A program made the position numbers and the translations under genes. From the NCBI RefSeq assembly GCF_003254395.2, contig NC_037638.1:14741086-14805085 (forward strand): a stretch of 64,000 nt of DNA. The letters run 5' to 3'. The notes under the pieces were generated by a model that was not told the DNA's origin, did no database searches, and saw nothing but the letters and a program-made list of their open reading frames with translations. The stretch's first letter is position 1. The number at the start of each line of letters is the position of its first letter. This DNA comes from Apis mellifera (Eukaryota > Arthropoda > Insecta > Hymenoptera > Apidae). Below, in pieces: positions 26,901 to 40,463 of the stretch.

Positions 26901-29900
26901 ATAGATATCCATTAATTATCGATCCATCTGGACAAGCAACAGAATTTATTATGAATGAATTTAAAGATCGAAAGATTACAAAAACAAGTTTCTTAGATGA
27001 TTCATTCAGAAAAAATTTGGAGAGTGCATTACGTTTTGGTAATCCTTTATTGGTACAAGATGTTGAAAATTACGATCCGATATTAAATCCTGTTCTAAAT
27101 AGAGAATTAAGAAGAACAGGAGGACGTGTGTTAATCACACTTGGAGATCAAGATATTGATCTCTCACCATCTTTCGTAATCTTTTTATCGACAAGAGATC
27201 CAACAGTAGAATTCCCACCTGACATTTGTTCTCGCGTTACCTTTGTTAACTTTACTGTTACTAGAAGTTCATTGCAAAGTCAATGTTTAAATCAAGTTCT
27301 GAAAGCCGAACGTCCGGATATTGATGAAAAGAGATCTGATTTATTAAAATTACAAGGAGAATTTCATTTGCGCCTAAGACAACTTGAAAAATCTTTATTA
27401 CAAGCATTGAATGATGCTAAAGGAAAAATTCTTGATGATGATTCTGTGATAACTACTCTTGAAACTTTAAAACAAGAAGCGGCTGATATTAGTAAAAAAG
27501 TTGAAGAAACAGATAAAGTAATAGGAGAAATTGAAACAGTTTCTCAACAATATATGCCTTTATCTCAAGCTTGTTCAAATATGTATTTTACAATGGACAG
27601 TTTGAATCAAGTACACTTTTTATATCAATATTCTTTGAAAATGTTTTTAGATGTGTTTACGTCTGTTCTATCTCAAAATCCAAGACTGTCTAATATATCA
27701 GATTATACCCAAAGATTATCAGTTATTACAAGCGATTTATTTTCTGCTTGTTATGAACGTGTTGCACGTGGAATGTTACACACAGATAGATTAACATTTG
27801 CATTGTTGTTATGTAGAATTCATTTAAAAGGTATTGCTACAGAATCTACTTATGACAGTGAATTTACATTTTTCTTACGTGGCAAAGAAGGTGTATTGAA
27901 TATAAGAGATCCTATCATACCTAATTTGAGTTCAGAGCAACAAGAAGCTCTGATGCGTCTAAGTCTTAGATTGCCTGCCTTTAAAAAATTACGTGAAAAG
28001 ATTCAAGAAAATGTAGAATTTAATACCTGGTTACAATCACCAACTCCTGAGACATGTGTGCCAAAACTTTGGGATGAAGAGAAACCATTGACTCCAACTG
28101 GAACAGCTATGCATCAATTATTAATAATACAAGCATTCCGACCAGATCGTGTAATAGCTGCTGCGTCTTTAGTAGTAATTTCTGCATTAGGAGAATCTTT
28201 TATGGCTGCTGCAGAAGCAGAACTTGATTTTGCTTCTGTAGTTGAGAATGAACTAAAAGCTACTGTACCCGCTTTGCTTTGTTCAGTACCTGGTTTTGAT
28301 GCTTCTGGTCGGGTAGATGATTTAGCAGCTGAATCAGGCAAACAAATAGCCAGCATCGCAATAGGATCTGCAGAAGGATTTAATCAAGCAGATAGAGCGA
28401 TAAATATGGCTGTTAAAGCTGGTAGATGGGTATTATTGAAAAATGTTCATTTAGCACCACAGTGGTTAGTACAACTTGAAAAAAAATTGCATAGTTTACA
28501 ACCACATACTAGCTTTAGATTATTTTTGACCATGGAAATTAATCCAAAAGTACCAGTTAATCTACTTAGAGCTGGCAGAATATTTGTTTTTGAACCACCT
28601 CCTGGAATTAGAGCGAATTTATTACGAACATTTAGTACAGTGCCGGCATCAAGAATGATGAAAGTACCTAATGAAAGAGCACGTCTTTATTTCTTATTGG
28701 CATGGTTCCATGCTATTGTTCAAGAACGTCTTCGTTACGCACCATTAGGATGGGCAAAACATTATGAATTCAATGAAAGCGATTTGAGAGTAGCTTGTGA
28801 TACTTTGGATACATGGATAGAAGCTACTGCTATGGGTAGAACTAATTTACCACCAGAAAAAGTACCTTGGGATGCTTTAGTGACATTACTTTCTCAATGT
28901 ATATACGGTGGTAAAATTGATAATGATTTTGATCAACGTCTTCTCGCATCGTTTCTTCGGAAACTTTTTACTCCACGATCTTTTGAAACTGATTTTGCAT
29001 TAGTTGCTAATATTGATGGTCTACAAGGAGGTCAACGACATATTACTATGCCAGATGGTACTAGACGTGATCACTTCCTTAAATGGATCGAGTCATTATC
29101 TGATAGACAAACACCTTCATGGCTTGGATTACCGAATAATGCGGAAAAAGTATTACTCACGACTAGAGGTACAGATTTAGTATCTAAACTATTGAAGATG
29201 CAACAATTAGAAGACGAAGATGAATTAGCATATTCTAACGAAGAATCATTGGATACACCTAGAGAAGCAGAAGCTGATGGTCGTCCATCATGGATGAGAA
29301 CGTTACACAATTCGGCATCAACGTGGTTACAATTACTTCCAAAAAATTTGCCGACATTAAAAAGAACTGTAGAAAATATAAAAGATCCTCTGTATAGGTA
29401 TTTTGAAAGAGAAGTTAATAGTGGTGCTAAATTGCTACAAGATGTAATTCATGATTTAGAAGATGTTGTTTTAATTTGTCAGGTATTATTCCAGATTCAT
29501 TAATTTAATTATTAAATTTTTGTTGAAAATTAATATTTAATATTAATATTAAAGTAATCTCGTATTTTAAATATCTATTTTTATATATATATATTTTTTC
29601 ATTTTCAAGTTCCTAAATATAATTGTAAAGTCATTTTGCAAAAATATTTAAAAATACATAAAAATTGAATCTAATATATATAATTTTTATTTAAAAAATT
29701 TATTAAATTTTTGTAAAATAATAGTTTTTTTAAAATGAATAATAATTTAAAAAAATTGTTAAAATTTTTAATATTAAAAATTAATAATTAATTTTTTATA
29801 TTATTATATATTTTTTTTTAATTAATTAATTTTCTTATTTTAAATATGTCCTGTTTTTTTTATAGGGTAAAAAGAAGCAAACTAATTATCATAGAACTAT

Positions 29901-30574
29901 GTTGTCAGAATTAGTAAAAGGTATTTTACCAGGTGGATGGAGACGATATACAGTACCAAGAGGATGTACCGTTATACAATGGATAACAGATTTTAGTCAC
30001 AGAGTATCACAATTACAAGAAGTTTCACGATTAGTATCTCAAGGAGGAGCTAAAGAAATTAAAGTTTGTTTATTTAATTTGTTATATAATTATTTTTGTT
30101 ATATAAAATTATTTTTATCTATTGTAATTATTTTTTTAGAGTTTTCCCGTTTGGCTTGGAGGATTACTAAATCCTGAAGCTTATATTACGGCAACAAGAC
30201 AGTGTATAGCACAAGCAAACAGTTGGTCATTAGAGGAACTTCAACTTGATGTAACTATAGGGGATAGTGATAATATTGCAACGGACGATTGTTCGTTCGC
30301 TGTAACAGGTCTTAAATTGCAAGGAGCACAATGTAAAGATAATCAACTATATTTAACTTCAACTATAATGACCGATTTGCCAGTGACTATGTTAAGATGG
30401 ATACGATCTGCCACCGATGATGTACGAAAGGGCAAATTGTCTTTACCAGTTTATCTTAATAGTACACGTACTGAATTACTTTTTACTGTTGATTTAAACA
30501 TTGCTCCTAGTCAAGATCCTCATAGTTTTTATGAAAGAGGAGTTGCTGTTCTTACATCTACTGCTTTGAATTAA
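11945..30574 (+). CDS. Dhc64C: Cytoplasmic dynein 1 heavy chain
   Basis: Minus-end-directed microtubule motor. Exons are 11945-12188, 12876-13393, 13481-14575, 14660-14795, 14854-15227, 16050-16121, 16223-19573, 19661-20055, 20138-20448, 20578-20666, 21019-22165, 22250-22745, 22827-23442, 23535-24329, 24406-24607, then either 24765-24960 or 25447-25645, then 26066-26183, 26266-26637, 26720-29482, 29866-30063 and 30140-30574. Phases close throughout and give 4640 aa (human 4646). The order is N-terminal tail, linker, then four Walker A loops: GPAGTGKT (about residue 1897, bases 19472-19495), GPSGSGKT (21070-21093), GPPGSGKT (22258-22281) and GVSGAGKT (from 23365). Coiled-coil stalk with microtubule-binding domain (about 3200-3450), AAA5-6 and a C-terminal domain ending SFYERGVAVL follow. 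[20 protein letters not shown] is the AAA1 signature. The near-identity to vertebrate dynein 1 excludes axonemal heavy chains. Confidence 0.98.
15424..15570 (+). other. GC-richer island in dynein intron 5 (possible 36-nt micro-exon or structured RNA)
   Basis: Within an AT-rich 822-base intron, about 150 bases are strikingly balanced in composition. An AG at 15425-15426 and a GT at 15463-15464 bound 36 bases with no stop, exactly 12 codons, in phase 0 between exons ending and beginning in phase 0. Eight-base inverted repeats CATCTTGC (15494-15501) and GCAAGATG (15559-15566) flank the rest. Use as an exon or as an RNA gene is unproven. Confidence 0.35.
20855..20884 (+). other. Candidate 30-nt cassette exon of the dynein heavy chain
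   Basis: CCCCAG precedes and GTGAGA follows a 30-base segment in phase 0 encoding DMVGETWVEK. It lies between exon 10 (ending GGAWQEK) and exon 11 (starting VLQLYQ), in the AAA1-AAA2 region. Vertebrate dynein has a GGMWVEK-type sequence just before VLQLYQ, so the cassette looks like a second version of the exon 10 end. It could be added to exon 10, or replace its last part through an internal GTATGT donor in phase 0 at about 20623. Confidence 0.6.
24765..24960 (+). other. Dynein alternative exon 16a (stalk/microtubule-binding domain)
   Basis: 196 bases between TATAG and GTAAGA, entering in phase 1 and leaving in phase 2. It encodes the end of stalk coiled coil 1 and the first helices of the microtubule-binding domain, starting AVKGIKRQYLVEIRSMANPP and ending TIVNFNTENIT. 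It is homologous along its whole length to the exon at 25447-25645. Because of the phases exactly one of the two can be used. Confidence 0.88.
25447..25645 (+). other. Dynein alternative exon 16b (stalk/microtubule-binding domain)
   Basis: 199 bases between TATAG and GTAAGC, with the same phases as 16a. It encodes [20 protein letters not shown] through TIVSNFSTEDIT, one residue longer than 16a. It differs from 16a at about 16 of 66 positions and is the copy closer to vertebrate dynein. Its codons are markedly more G/C-ending than those of neighbouring exons. Confidence 0.88.
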
Positions 30575-33240
30575 TACTTATAAAATTAGTAAAATGCGAT
30601 GTTTAACAAATAATATGATTATAAAATTCTATAGGAATGGGCAAATGAATTTTTCAGAATTGAAATAGTAAAAAGTCTCCACATATTTTAATGTTTCCTA
30701 AAAATGTTTATTAATCTATTCATTTTTAATTATTTATAAGATATAAAATATTATAAATTAATTAACTAATATAATATTCTATTAATGTTCATATGATTTC
30801 ACAAATAATTTATTAATAATGAAAGTTTGCCCAATTTCTTCTAATATACTAATTGAATATATAATAAGAATTATTATTTATCGCTTTAAAATATTTTCTT
30901 GCACAAGATTCTACATGCAGTGAAATGAAACATTTTATTCAATAATTAATAAAATACAAAATATTCATTTTAGTATTGATGTTTCTATTACAAGATTGTA
31001 ATATACATAAATAATTTTTTTTAGATTTATATATGTTTAAAACTAAAAAGATTGTTTTCTGTAATAAAGTTATTTTTTGTTCTTTTAAATGTAAGTATTA
31101 TTGTAAAATTTACATTATTTGAATGGTATTTTATAAAAAAACTTAATATGCAGTTTTTAATCGTTATCAAAAAAGTAAAATGAGTATCATTAAAATGCTT
31201 TGTACTTTTGCTTTAATCGAATATATTAATAATAATATCTATTTCTGTAACTATGCGAAATTAAATATAATACTAATATTTAAAATGTGAATGTTGTTTA
31301 AATTTCATCATTATCAAATTAAATATTATACTATAAATTTAAAAAAAAAAATTATGATCCAATATTGGATATAACAATTATTCTTATGAAATGAATATTT
31401 ATGTAATATTATATATAATTATATAAAAAAATATAGATTTATTTTTTTTTTTTATCTCATATTAATTTAATTTTTCGAATTCGCGCGTTATTATTAGCAA
31501 TTTTCAATTTTCTTTCGTTATTTTTTGCAGTGATAACACAAAAATATATATACATAATAAAAAAATATAATAAATATATATACATTTTAATTATTATTCA
31601 AAAATTAATTTATAAATTTTAATAAACGTTGAATGGATTATATAATTGTAAAGCCACTAGAGTTAATGAAAAAATTCTTAATTTATTTTAATATGATTTG
31701 TTAAAATATTATATACACTATTATCATAAAACTATTGTAAGATTACAGCAATATATATGTACATATTTTATAGACGCATACAGTCTTAATTAAAAATGCC
31801 AATATGTTAAAATAGTATGTTTAAAGAAGATTGAACATTAAAAATTTCGACATATATGATATAAATCGAAGATTATTATAATAAGTAACAAAAAAAGTTT
31901 ATCATTATCTGATTTTTATTTGCACATTAAAAAATTGCTAGGATAAATAATTATAATATTATGCAATTATTTGTTAAGTAATAATTAAAAAAATACTGAA
32001 TTCAGTCTAAAAAATAAAATTAATTTCTCGATGATCAAAATCATAGCAATATATCCATTCTTTATATAATATGTAAAAATGAATATCGAAATGAATTGAA
32101 TTAAAGATAAGAGCTATTAAACCGCGTTATATTAATAGCTTTTAATGATTAAATCAATCAACCAAGAATAGACAAATGATTGATTACTTCTGATTGAACG
32201 ATTACAAATCACTTTAACTTGATATTTTGTTTATAGATAACGACTTCGAATGATTTAAATTAATCAATTTAATTATTTAAGTAAAAATCGAGTATTTATT
32301 CGCTCTGTCGACTAATTACCTGAAACTATTAAATTTAAAAAAATATATTTAAACTCATATTCTATAAATCATTTGTCTGCAGATTAGCAACATATTAACA
32401 ATAAACATTGAAAAAAATTTATAAATTCATAACTATTTGTTTTCGTATTAAATTTGAATTTTACATAATCTATTGATAAAATCAAAGATTAAATCTTTAA
32501 TATAACCTGTTGTCGGAAATAATAAAATCTACAATATATTCAGAAAATGTTAGAAATCGACATTTTGTAACTTTATTCATTTAAGTTTTAAATAAAAGCA
32601 TATAACTATTTAAAACTATCTATTGTATTTTATTGGTGATATTAGAATATCATTTTAATATTAAAAAATATATAAAATTCATATGGCGATTTTTATTATA
32701 TTCTGAATGATTTACTACGGAAAAAGTTAACAAATTTACTTTAACAGGTTTATATCTAATCTGCTAATATTATCAAATATAATAATATAATACATTCTAT
32801 AATCTTCTATCTTCAAATTTATACAAAAACTTATAATAAGCATTCAATAAAATTTATTATGTAGATTTGATTGACTGAGAATTTAATTCTCAATACCAAT
32901 ATGTGATTAGAGATTATGAAATTATCGGCAATATATAGATAACAGCTAATCGTAATGAAAATTGAAATATATGAATCATATATTTCATATTAAAATATGA
33001 GTGCAGACCAAATGTAAAAAATTCGATAGAAAAATTTATTATGATATTAACAATTTTTCAATATTATTATTAAATTTGGTTGCTAAATTAGAATGTCTGG
33101 TTTTTGATCTTGCAATGACTAAATCTCTGGTCTCTAGTCGACAGTGTATGGTTCTATATCACGATAATAATAATATTATGTAGCAAAAATTAAACAATCT
33201 TTAGATTATTTTTCGTTAAAATTTGAAAGACAAATATAAT
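30575..33240. other. Convergent 3' spacer between dynein and SLC6 transporter genes
   Basis: About 2.7 kb of AT-rich sequence holding the two 3' UTRs. AATAAA at 30948 and TAATAAAG near 31062 are candidate poly(A) signals for dynein; TTTATT at 33035 is one for the transporter. A somewhat less AT-rich stretch lies at about 32100-32330. A 60-codon plus ORF at 33001 has no recognisable product. No RNA gene was recognised. Confidence 0.55.
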
Positions 33241-34148
33241 CTATATCACGGAAACGGTATAATCCATTTCTTCGGCAGTCTTTTTATCATCGCTATTATT
33301 GTTAATCTGTTCATTGGAGACTAGAGACACGTCCTTCGGAAGGACTAAGGATTCTTCACCGATTGGCGCTGCAGCCTCGACTAGATTTTCAACGGATGCT
33401 GCTACAGTTGGTTCGTCATGACAAAAACTTCTATGTAGAGAATGATGCGTTCGTGTAGTTCCTCTTCTAATACTACTACGAAGTAAATTTGCCACATCGA
33501 CTGCAGTTAAATTTGAACTGCTCGATGAAATAAAACATGATCGATGAGGTGTTTCGAGTATCGAATGTGACCTTCCGACTACATCCGAGTTTTCTATTGC
33601 ACTAATTGCCATTGTTCTGTCTATTGTGTTAGGCCTATGTCTTTCTGTATCATTATTTCGAATGTTTGAATTAGTGTTCTCATTTCCTGTTTCAGTTATA
33701 TGAATTGTTACATCTTGTGTTTGTCTATTTTGATTCATTTCTACAAGTACAGTAGCATAATCAGGAGGTGGAGGCTGTAATGCTGGTCTTTGTCTTGGAG
33801 TACTACTTTCACCAAGAACATTTACTATTCGACGTACACTTCTTCGAAAACTTTGCCTTAACATTTTTGCTATCCTTGCGCCAGTTGCTGTAGTATAACT
33901 TGGAGGAGGTGTATATTTCGGTGGTGGATCCTCAAATGGTATTTCTGCCGTTGCATGTACAATAGCATTACCATGAATGCTAGTATTTATATTATTTCCA
34001 ATATGTGTTTGCGTATCTCGTGGATCATCCGATTCCAAAGATGGTCGATATAACAATTGAATTCTCTGTGAAATTAAAATTTTTTATGATATTATAAATA
34101 TAAATATATATATATTTATATTTATTTTTATAGATTATACATATATAT

Positions 34149-34186
<38 letters not shown>

Positions 34187-37100
34187 CTATAAAAAAAACA
34201 TCTTTTTTTTTTTATCTATGAATGCTATAAATATTAAATATACAATAATTAGAAAGGAAAACTTACACCATTGCATTGTTCACAGTGATTTATATTAACT
34301 TCCACTTGATTATTCTAATGTTAGCATAATAAAAATTAATATTAAATTTCTATTAATACGCACAATGAAAAATAAGAAATAGAATAAAATTGTTAATTAT
34401 TATCTATTAAAAATTATTCTATATTATTAGTTTTTAAAACTTGATTAAATCTTACATCAAATATATCAGGTGGACCGTTGTTTAGATATCGGCATGTTTG
34501 TATAATAGCTACTGCCGGTATTGTTAGTATTGGTATTAATTGGATTGTAGCTCCGAGTTGTTTTGCCCAAATAGTCCAATATTCTTTAACAGTTCGTCGA
34601 TAAGAATAAAGTTCTCGAAATCCAGCATTTTTAAATATCGTAATACTAAGTACCTGTTGAGTTTAAATCAATAATTGTAAATTTAGATATACAATTATTT
34701 TTAGCAAAAACATACCATAAGAATAACAGGTAATATAACATTCCACGTAAATGATAGAAGAGGACCAGCCCAGTGTCTGAGACATCGACCAGTTGGAGGA
34801 AACAATTCGGCAACTACCGCTTCACCGCTATGTGGACGTCCTCGTACTGCGAATACAGCACCGACTTGCACCAAATATAAAATTATTATCCACCATGTAC
34901 CTCCGATTGTATAATCTAGATAATATACAACGTGTATGCCCAGCTAGAAACAAACGATTTATTTCTATGAAATAAACAATATTCATTTTTTTTTGTCATT
35001 TAACAATAAAATTGTACAATTTATAGATACGTATTTACTTTTATACAATATTATTTTTTACAAATTAATAATTTATCCTATTAACTACTTATGATGTTAA
35101 AGATAATGTAGAAGCACTAGATTTTGTACTTGTCACTTGAATATCTAAAAACAATGCATTGTCTTTAATATATCCAGGATAACGAGTTAAAATTGTATGT
35201 GGAATAAACATGTAAATTCCAGTTTCTTTATTCACATCATTAGAATTTGATTTATCCTGTCCTACAGCTTTTACAAATTTTTTTACATCATTTGCTGGAT
35301 TTTCTTGATTTCTTAAGATAGCTGTTGCTTTAAGAATACAAGGCCAATCTAAGAGTGGATCCCACTTTCCAGTTTCAACTTGTAGACATCCAATAATGTG
35401 TCGATCTTTCCATTGCCCTATACCATTTAGAAATAATTTCACTCTTAAAGTATATCCATATTCTTTACTTAAAAACTTTGGACTATAAAGAATACAATGA
35501 TTTTCCTTTGCCTCTGTCATTTTCTCTTTATAGCGATCAATTTTCCATAAAAGACGACCATTATTTGAATACTGATCACAACATTCACGTTTATATTGAT
35601 AATCAGGAAATTCTGAAATATTAAATTTTAAATTATCTTTAATCAATTCTTCCAAATATTTTAAATTTTCTTTCATTTGAAACTTCAGTTCTTTGATATC
35701 ACTCTTTTGATTAGTAGTAGTTTCCAATTGTCCCTGTATTTCTTTTTCTAGATTTTTTATTTTCTCCATTATAAATCTTTGCTGATCCATTAATTCCTTT
35801 GAACTCTTACATCTCATTTCCAATTCTAATTTAAAATCGTTAATTAACTGTTGTTGTTCTTGCCATATATTATTTATATGTATATTTTCCTTTGTTAAAA
35901 AAGTCTTTAAATCTTTTAATTCTAAAGACCAATTATCTGATACTTCATCATGCTTATTCTGTTCATTAATTAATTCATCATGTAAAAGTTTCAATTGTTC
36001 CGAAATTTGTTGAAAATTTAAACTGGTACGTTGTTCCATGTTATCACAAGTGATTTCTAAATCATTTAATCTTTGATTTAATATTTCATTAGACTGATGA
36101 CATTCTTTTATTACATTTGTAAGTTGAAATTGCAAGAAATCAATTGATTTTTGTTGAGAATTCAGTAATTTTAAGCATTGAGACATATTATCCTGAAGAA
36201 TTCTACGTTCTTTTTCCTCGATATTTATTGCAGATCGTAGCAATGTTAGAATAGAGAATATTTTATCTTTCCATAAAGAATCTTGGATTTCTTTTATCTG
36301 ATTATTTCCTTTAGTAATATTCTTGTTGCATGTTTTTCGATGATCTTCCATATTTTTTCGAGGTACATAAATTCCACATTTAAAAGAACATTCCTCTAAA
36401 ACAGATCCGCAATGTTTTACATGATTGTACAAATATTTTTCTTCCAAAAAATTGTTGCAGAAATAACAAGGTACGCTTCGTCGTACTACAGAATTAACTT
36501 GATTATTCATTTTGTAAAACACACGATGATTCTAGTCATACTGATGAAATACTTAATCAGGTTTGTACTTGGATTGATAATTGTTATCTATATAAATAGA
36601 ATATTACATGGTCTATCTGATAAGAAGATAATTTTAAATTCTACGCTCGAACAAAACAAGCACTTTATATTATATTATATTAAATTATTATATTATTATA
36701 ATATTATATATAGGAAATTAATATATTTTTGAGATATCTTTGGAAAATTGATTCTAGGGACCGAAACAAATATAAATTAATACAAATTAGTAAAAATTTC
36801 AATCGAGGTTTATTTATTAAATTATAAATAATCAAAATTTGTTTTATATTTTGTTTTTATCTCGTTTCATCTTATATAATATAAATTTAAATATAAAATA
36901 GTTAAAATAGTTATAATATAAATTTAAATTTAAATAGTTTTAATTTAATAAATAAACTTCGATCGATATACTAACTTTTATATTTGTTCTTTAAAATCGA
37001 TTTTTCAAATTTCTATAATCTATAATCTATATTCTATAATCTATTTTAATAATATATTATTCTGTACAATAATTTTTTAATATTATTAATAGATATTATT

Positions 37101-39948
37101 TTAAATCAATATTTTTGATTCGAAATATTTCATAAATATATTATATAAATAAATAAAAATAAATAATTATATTTACTTCTGTAGCCATAGGTAAACCTAG
37201 TATGTAAGCACAAGCACAACTGAAGAATGTAACAGTAGTTTCCCACAACTTCATCATTTTTGTATTGATTGCCATAATACCAGTTATCACACAATGCCAT
37301 ATTGCCAGCTATAATATTAAAATATATATATAAACTTATAGAATTGAATATTATATTTTCAATTTTTATTATATTTTAATTACCTGTTGAGCTATTCCAA
37401 ATAGAATAAGAATGAAATAAAAGAGAATTGCCCAAAATGGCGATACTTGCTCAGTACCTAATAATGCTAATGTTGCGGGAACCAATTCAGTCGATAATCT
37501 TAAAACTTGATAACCAGATTCAATGCTAAAATCTGCACCAGGACGAGTTACGCGTTCTCCAACAATAAAAGAAGTATGTGCCATAAATCTTTCTGGTGTA
37601 CTACTATATCCTGATGGTGCAGGTTGACTGACGGGTCTCATAAACATATATAATGATATTTTTTCTAAAATAGAATATTATATATAAATACAATTTTATT
37701 TAATTTAAATTGATAGTATGTAGCTATATTAATTACCAAATGAACTAGGTATATAAATATATCCGTGATGTCTGAGAACTTGTACACAAGTATTTGCTAG
37801 AAAAGCAGCGAGAAGTAAAACTGCAATTGTTAATACAATTACAAGACTTGTATCTCGTTGTAATAAATGTTTATGTTTATTATGAGCAGCTATCTAAAAC
37901 AATAATATTTATAATTATGTATTTATAAATATTCAATTAATTTCAATATTTGTTTATTATATTATATTATATATTATATATTATATATTATATATCTATC
38001 TATATTATATATTATATAGATACCTGCATAGCAGCTGCACCAAATAATCCCCATGTAAGAAAAACTTCAATAGATGCAGCTAACCACGATTTACCATTAA
38101 TAAAAAATTCGGTCCATACAGTGGCTGGAAATAGTTGATGTATAGAACCTGGAGGCGTAAGACCAAGTAATTTTGTACAAAGAACTAAAGTACCAAATAC
38201 AGGTACTAGTGTAAAAACATACACTACTTTTCCATAAGATTTTAATCCTGAAAAAAATTATTAAATATTAGAAAAAAATAAAAAGTATAAATAAATAATA
38301 AATCATAAAATATTTATATACCTTTGCTTAATGATACAAATACAATCATCCATACAACGGCTAAATTGAAAGCTAATTGAAACTTTAATGTTATAACACC
38401 AGGATCTGATTCATTTAAATGATGTCTTTGCAAGACAACTCCGCTAAAATAATCTGGTACTGTTTCATATAATTTATGCAAATTACTATTATTTTGTATA
38501 AATTTATCATCCCTGTATAGAGAAAATGGTTCTGCCCATCGATACTTATCCTGTTTCGTTATGAACGAATCTCTAAAAAAAATTGAAAAAATTTTATCAT
38601 TATTATTGTATATTTTTTGAAATCTAGATATTTATAACAAGAAATTTAATATAGAATTTCTTACAATTATATAAAACAAATCAATATACCTAAAGTATAC
38701 GAACATCCAAGATATGCCAACAACACTATAAATACCAATAAAAGCTTGTGCAATTAGAAGAGCTATTCCAACACCTTGAAAAACAGGTGAAATTTTCCAC
38801 ATATTTACAGATCCAGCCGCCAATCTTTGACCGAGACATACATGTAATGTCAAAAGTGGAATACCCAATATCAAAGATAAAATTAAAAATTGTACAATGA
38901 AATTTGCTGAAAAGAAAATAGTAAAAAATATAATAAAAATTAAAAACTTTGTACAACTACATAGTAATGTCTATACATACCTCCAAATTGTATACTGAGA
39001 ATAGAAAATCTACTTATATTAAAAAGACCAAGGGTGCAACTAAGACATGCTAAAGCTGGACTAAGGGCATGTGGCCATTTTCCCAATGGATTAGCATCCT
39101 CATCCTCGTCCTCTCCTCTATCTTCATTTCTATCAACATCTCTTTGCCTTTCACATATTCTAAAAAAAAAATATTTTCTATTTTAGTATATAATAAAAAA
39201 GTATATAAAATAAATATTAAGAATAATACTTCATCGATATAAAATTAAAATTAAAAATTCTATCGATTTATTATAAAATTGAGGCAAACATAATTTATCA
39301 TATTTCTCATTTTTACCAAAAAAAAATTTATAATTAATTGTATTGTTACAAATGAAAGACTATATCGTGATTTAGAATAATATTGAATATAAAATTTATT
39401 ATAGAATGTTTATATAATTTATTACAGAATGTTTGTTTAAATGTTGAACATTATTTTTAAATTTTCGTTTTAAATTAAATCAAATTATAATAGAATTAAT
39501 ATTACATTATATAATTATTAAATTATATAATTTTACGATTACATATTATACATTTAAATTTTATAAACTTTATAATCATTTTTTCATTATACATGATATA
39601 TATAAAAATAATAATATTATAATATATAATATATAATATATAAATATAAAATATAATATAAATATTACTTATAAATATAAAATAAATTATAAATTAGATA
39701 TAATAGATAAGAAAGACAATAAATTACAATAAATTATATAATAATAATAAATAAAAGTAATGCAATGATTTTGATGAAAAATAAAGAATGATCAAAATCG
39801 TTGTTATGAACTAGAAAAACAAATATTTAAAAAAATATGATAAAAATTATATATAATAATTATATATGATAAAAATATAATATATGATTTCGGTTGAATT
39901 TAAAGATGCAATTCGATCTTATTTTGCATACAGAATACAGAAAGTTAG

Positions 39949-39990
<42 letters not shown>

Positions 39991-40411
39991 TATGTATATC
40001 AATCTGCATTTTTCCTGATATTTCAAATGATAATTTGTAAGTTACTCATATATATATATATATATATATATATGACACATATATATATATATATGAAGAT
40101 TATATATATTCCGGATAAATCTTTATTACGTGTCATCTTATCAATTGTTGGATTAAGATAAATTCCAATATTTTTAATTCATTTTTATATTCATCTAAAA
40201 TGAATAGAGAATGTTCATACTATTAATTTTCAATATTTTTTTCAATCAATAGATTTAAAAAAAAAATGTCAAAACAATTTTTTAGATTTACTATATAGTA
40301 GTTATGAAAAATAATAGCAATATCATAATTTTTTTTTTAATTGACACTTATATTTTTTTTTACATTAATGTTAGCAACTGTCAAGATGAATTTAATAATC
40401 TATTATAATTT

Positions 40412-40463
<52 letters not shown>

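Noticed and set aside
33001..33183. Plus-strand 60-codon ORF in the dynein-transporter spacer
   Set aside because: No recognisable domain, no splice or promoter context, and within probable 3' UTR.
34793..34975. Plus-strand 60-codon ORF
   Set aside because: Antisense to transporter exon 34716-34943, which has conserved membrane-helix sequence and splice sites.
36511..36522. Extension of the TRAF-like protein upstream of 36510
   Set aside because: The upstream codons begin with GTG and an in-frame TAG follows shortly; the first ATG is at 36510.
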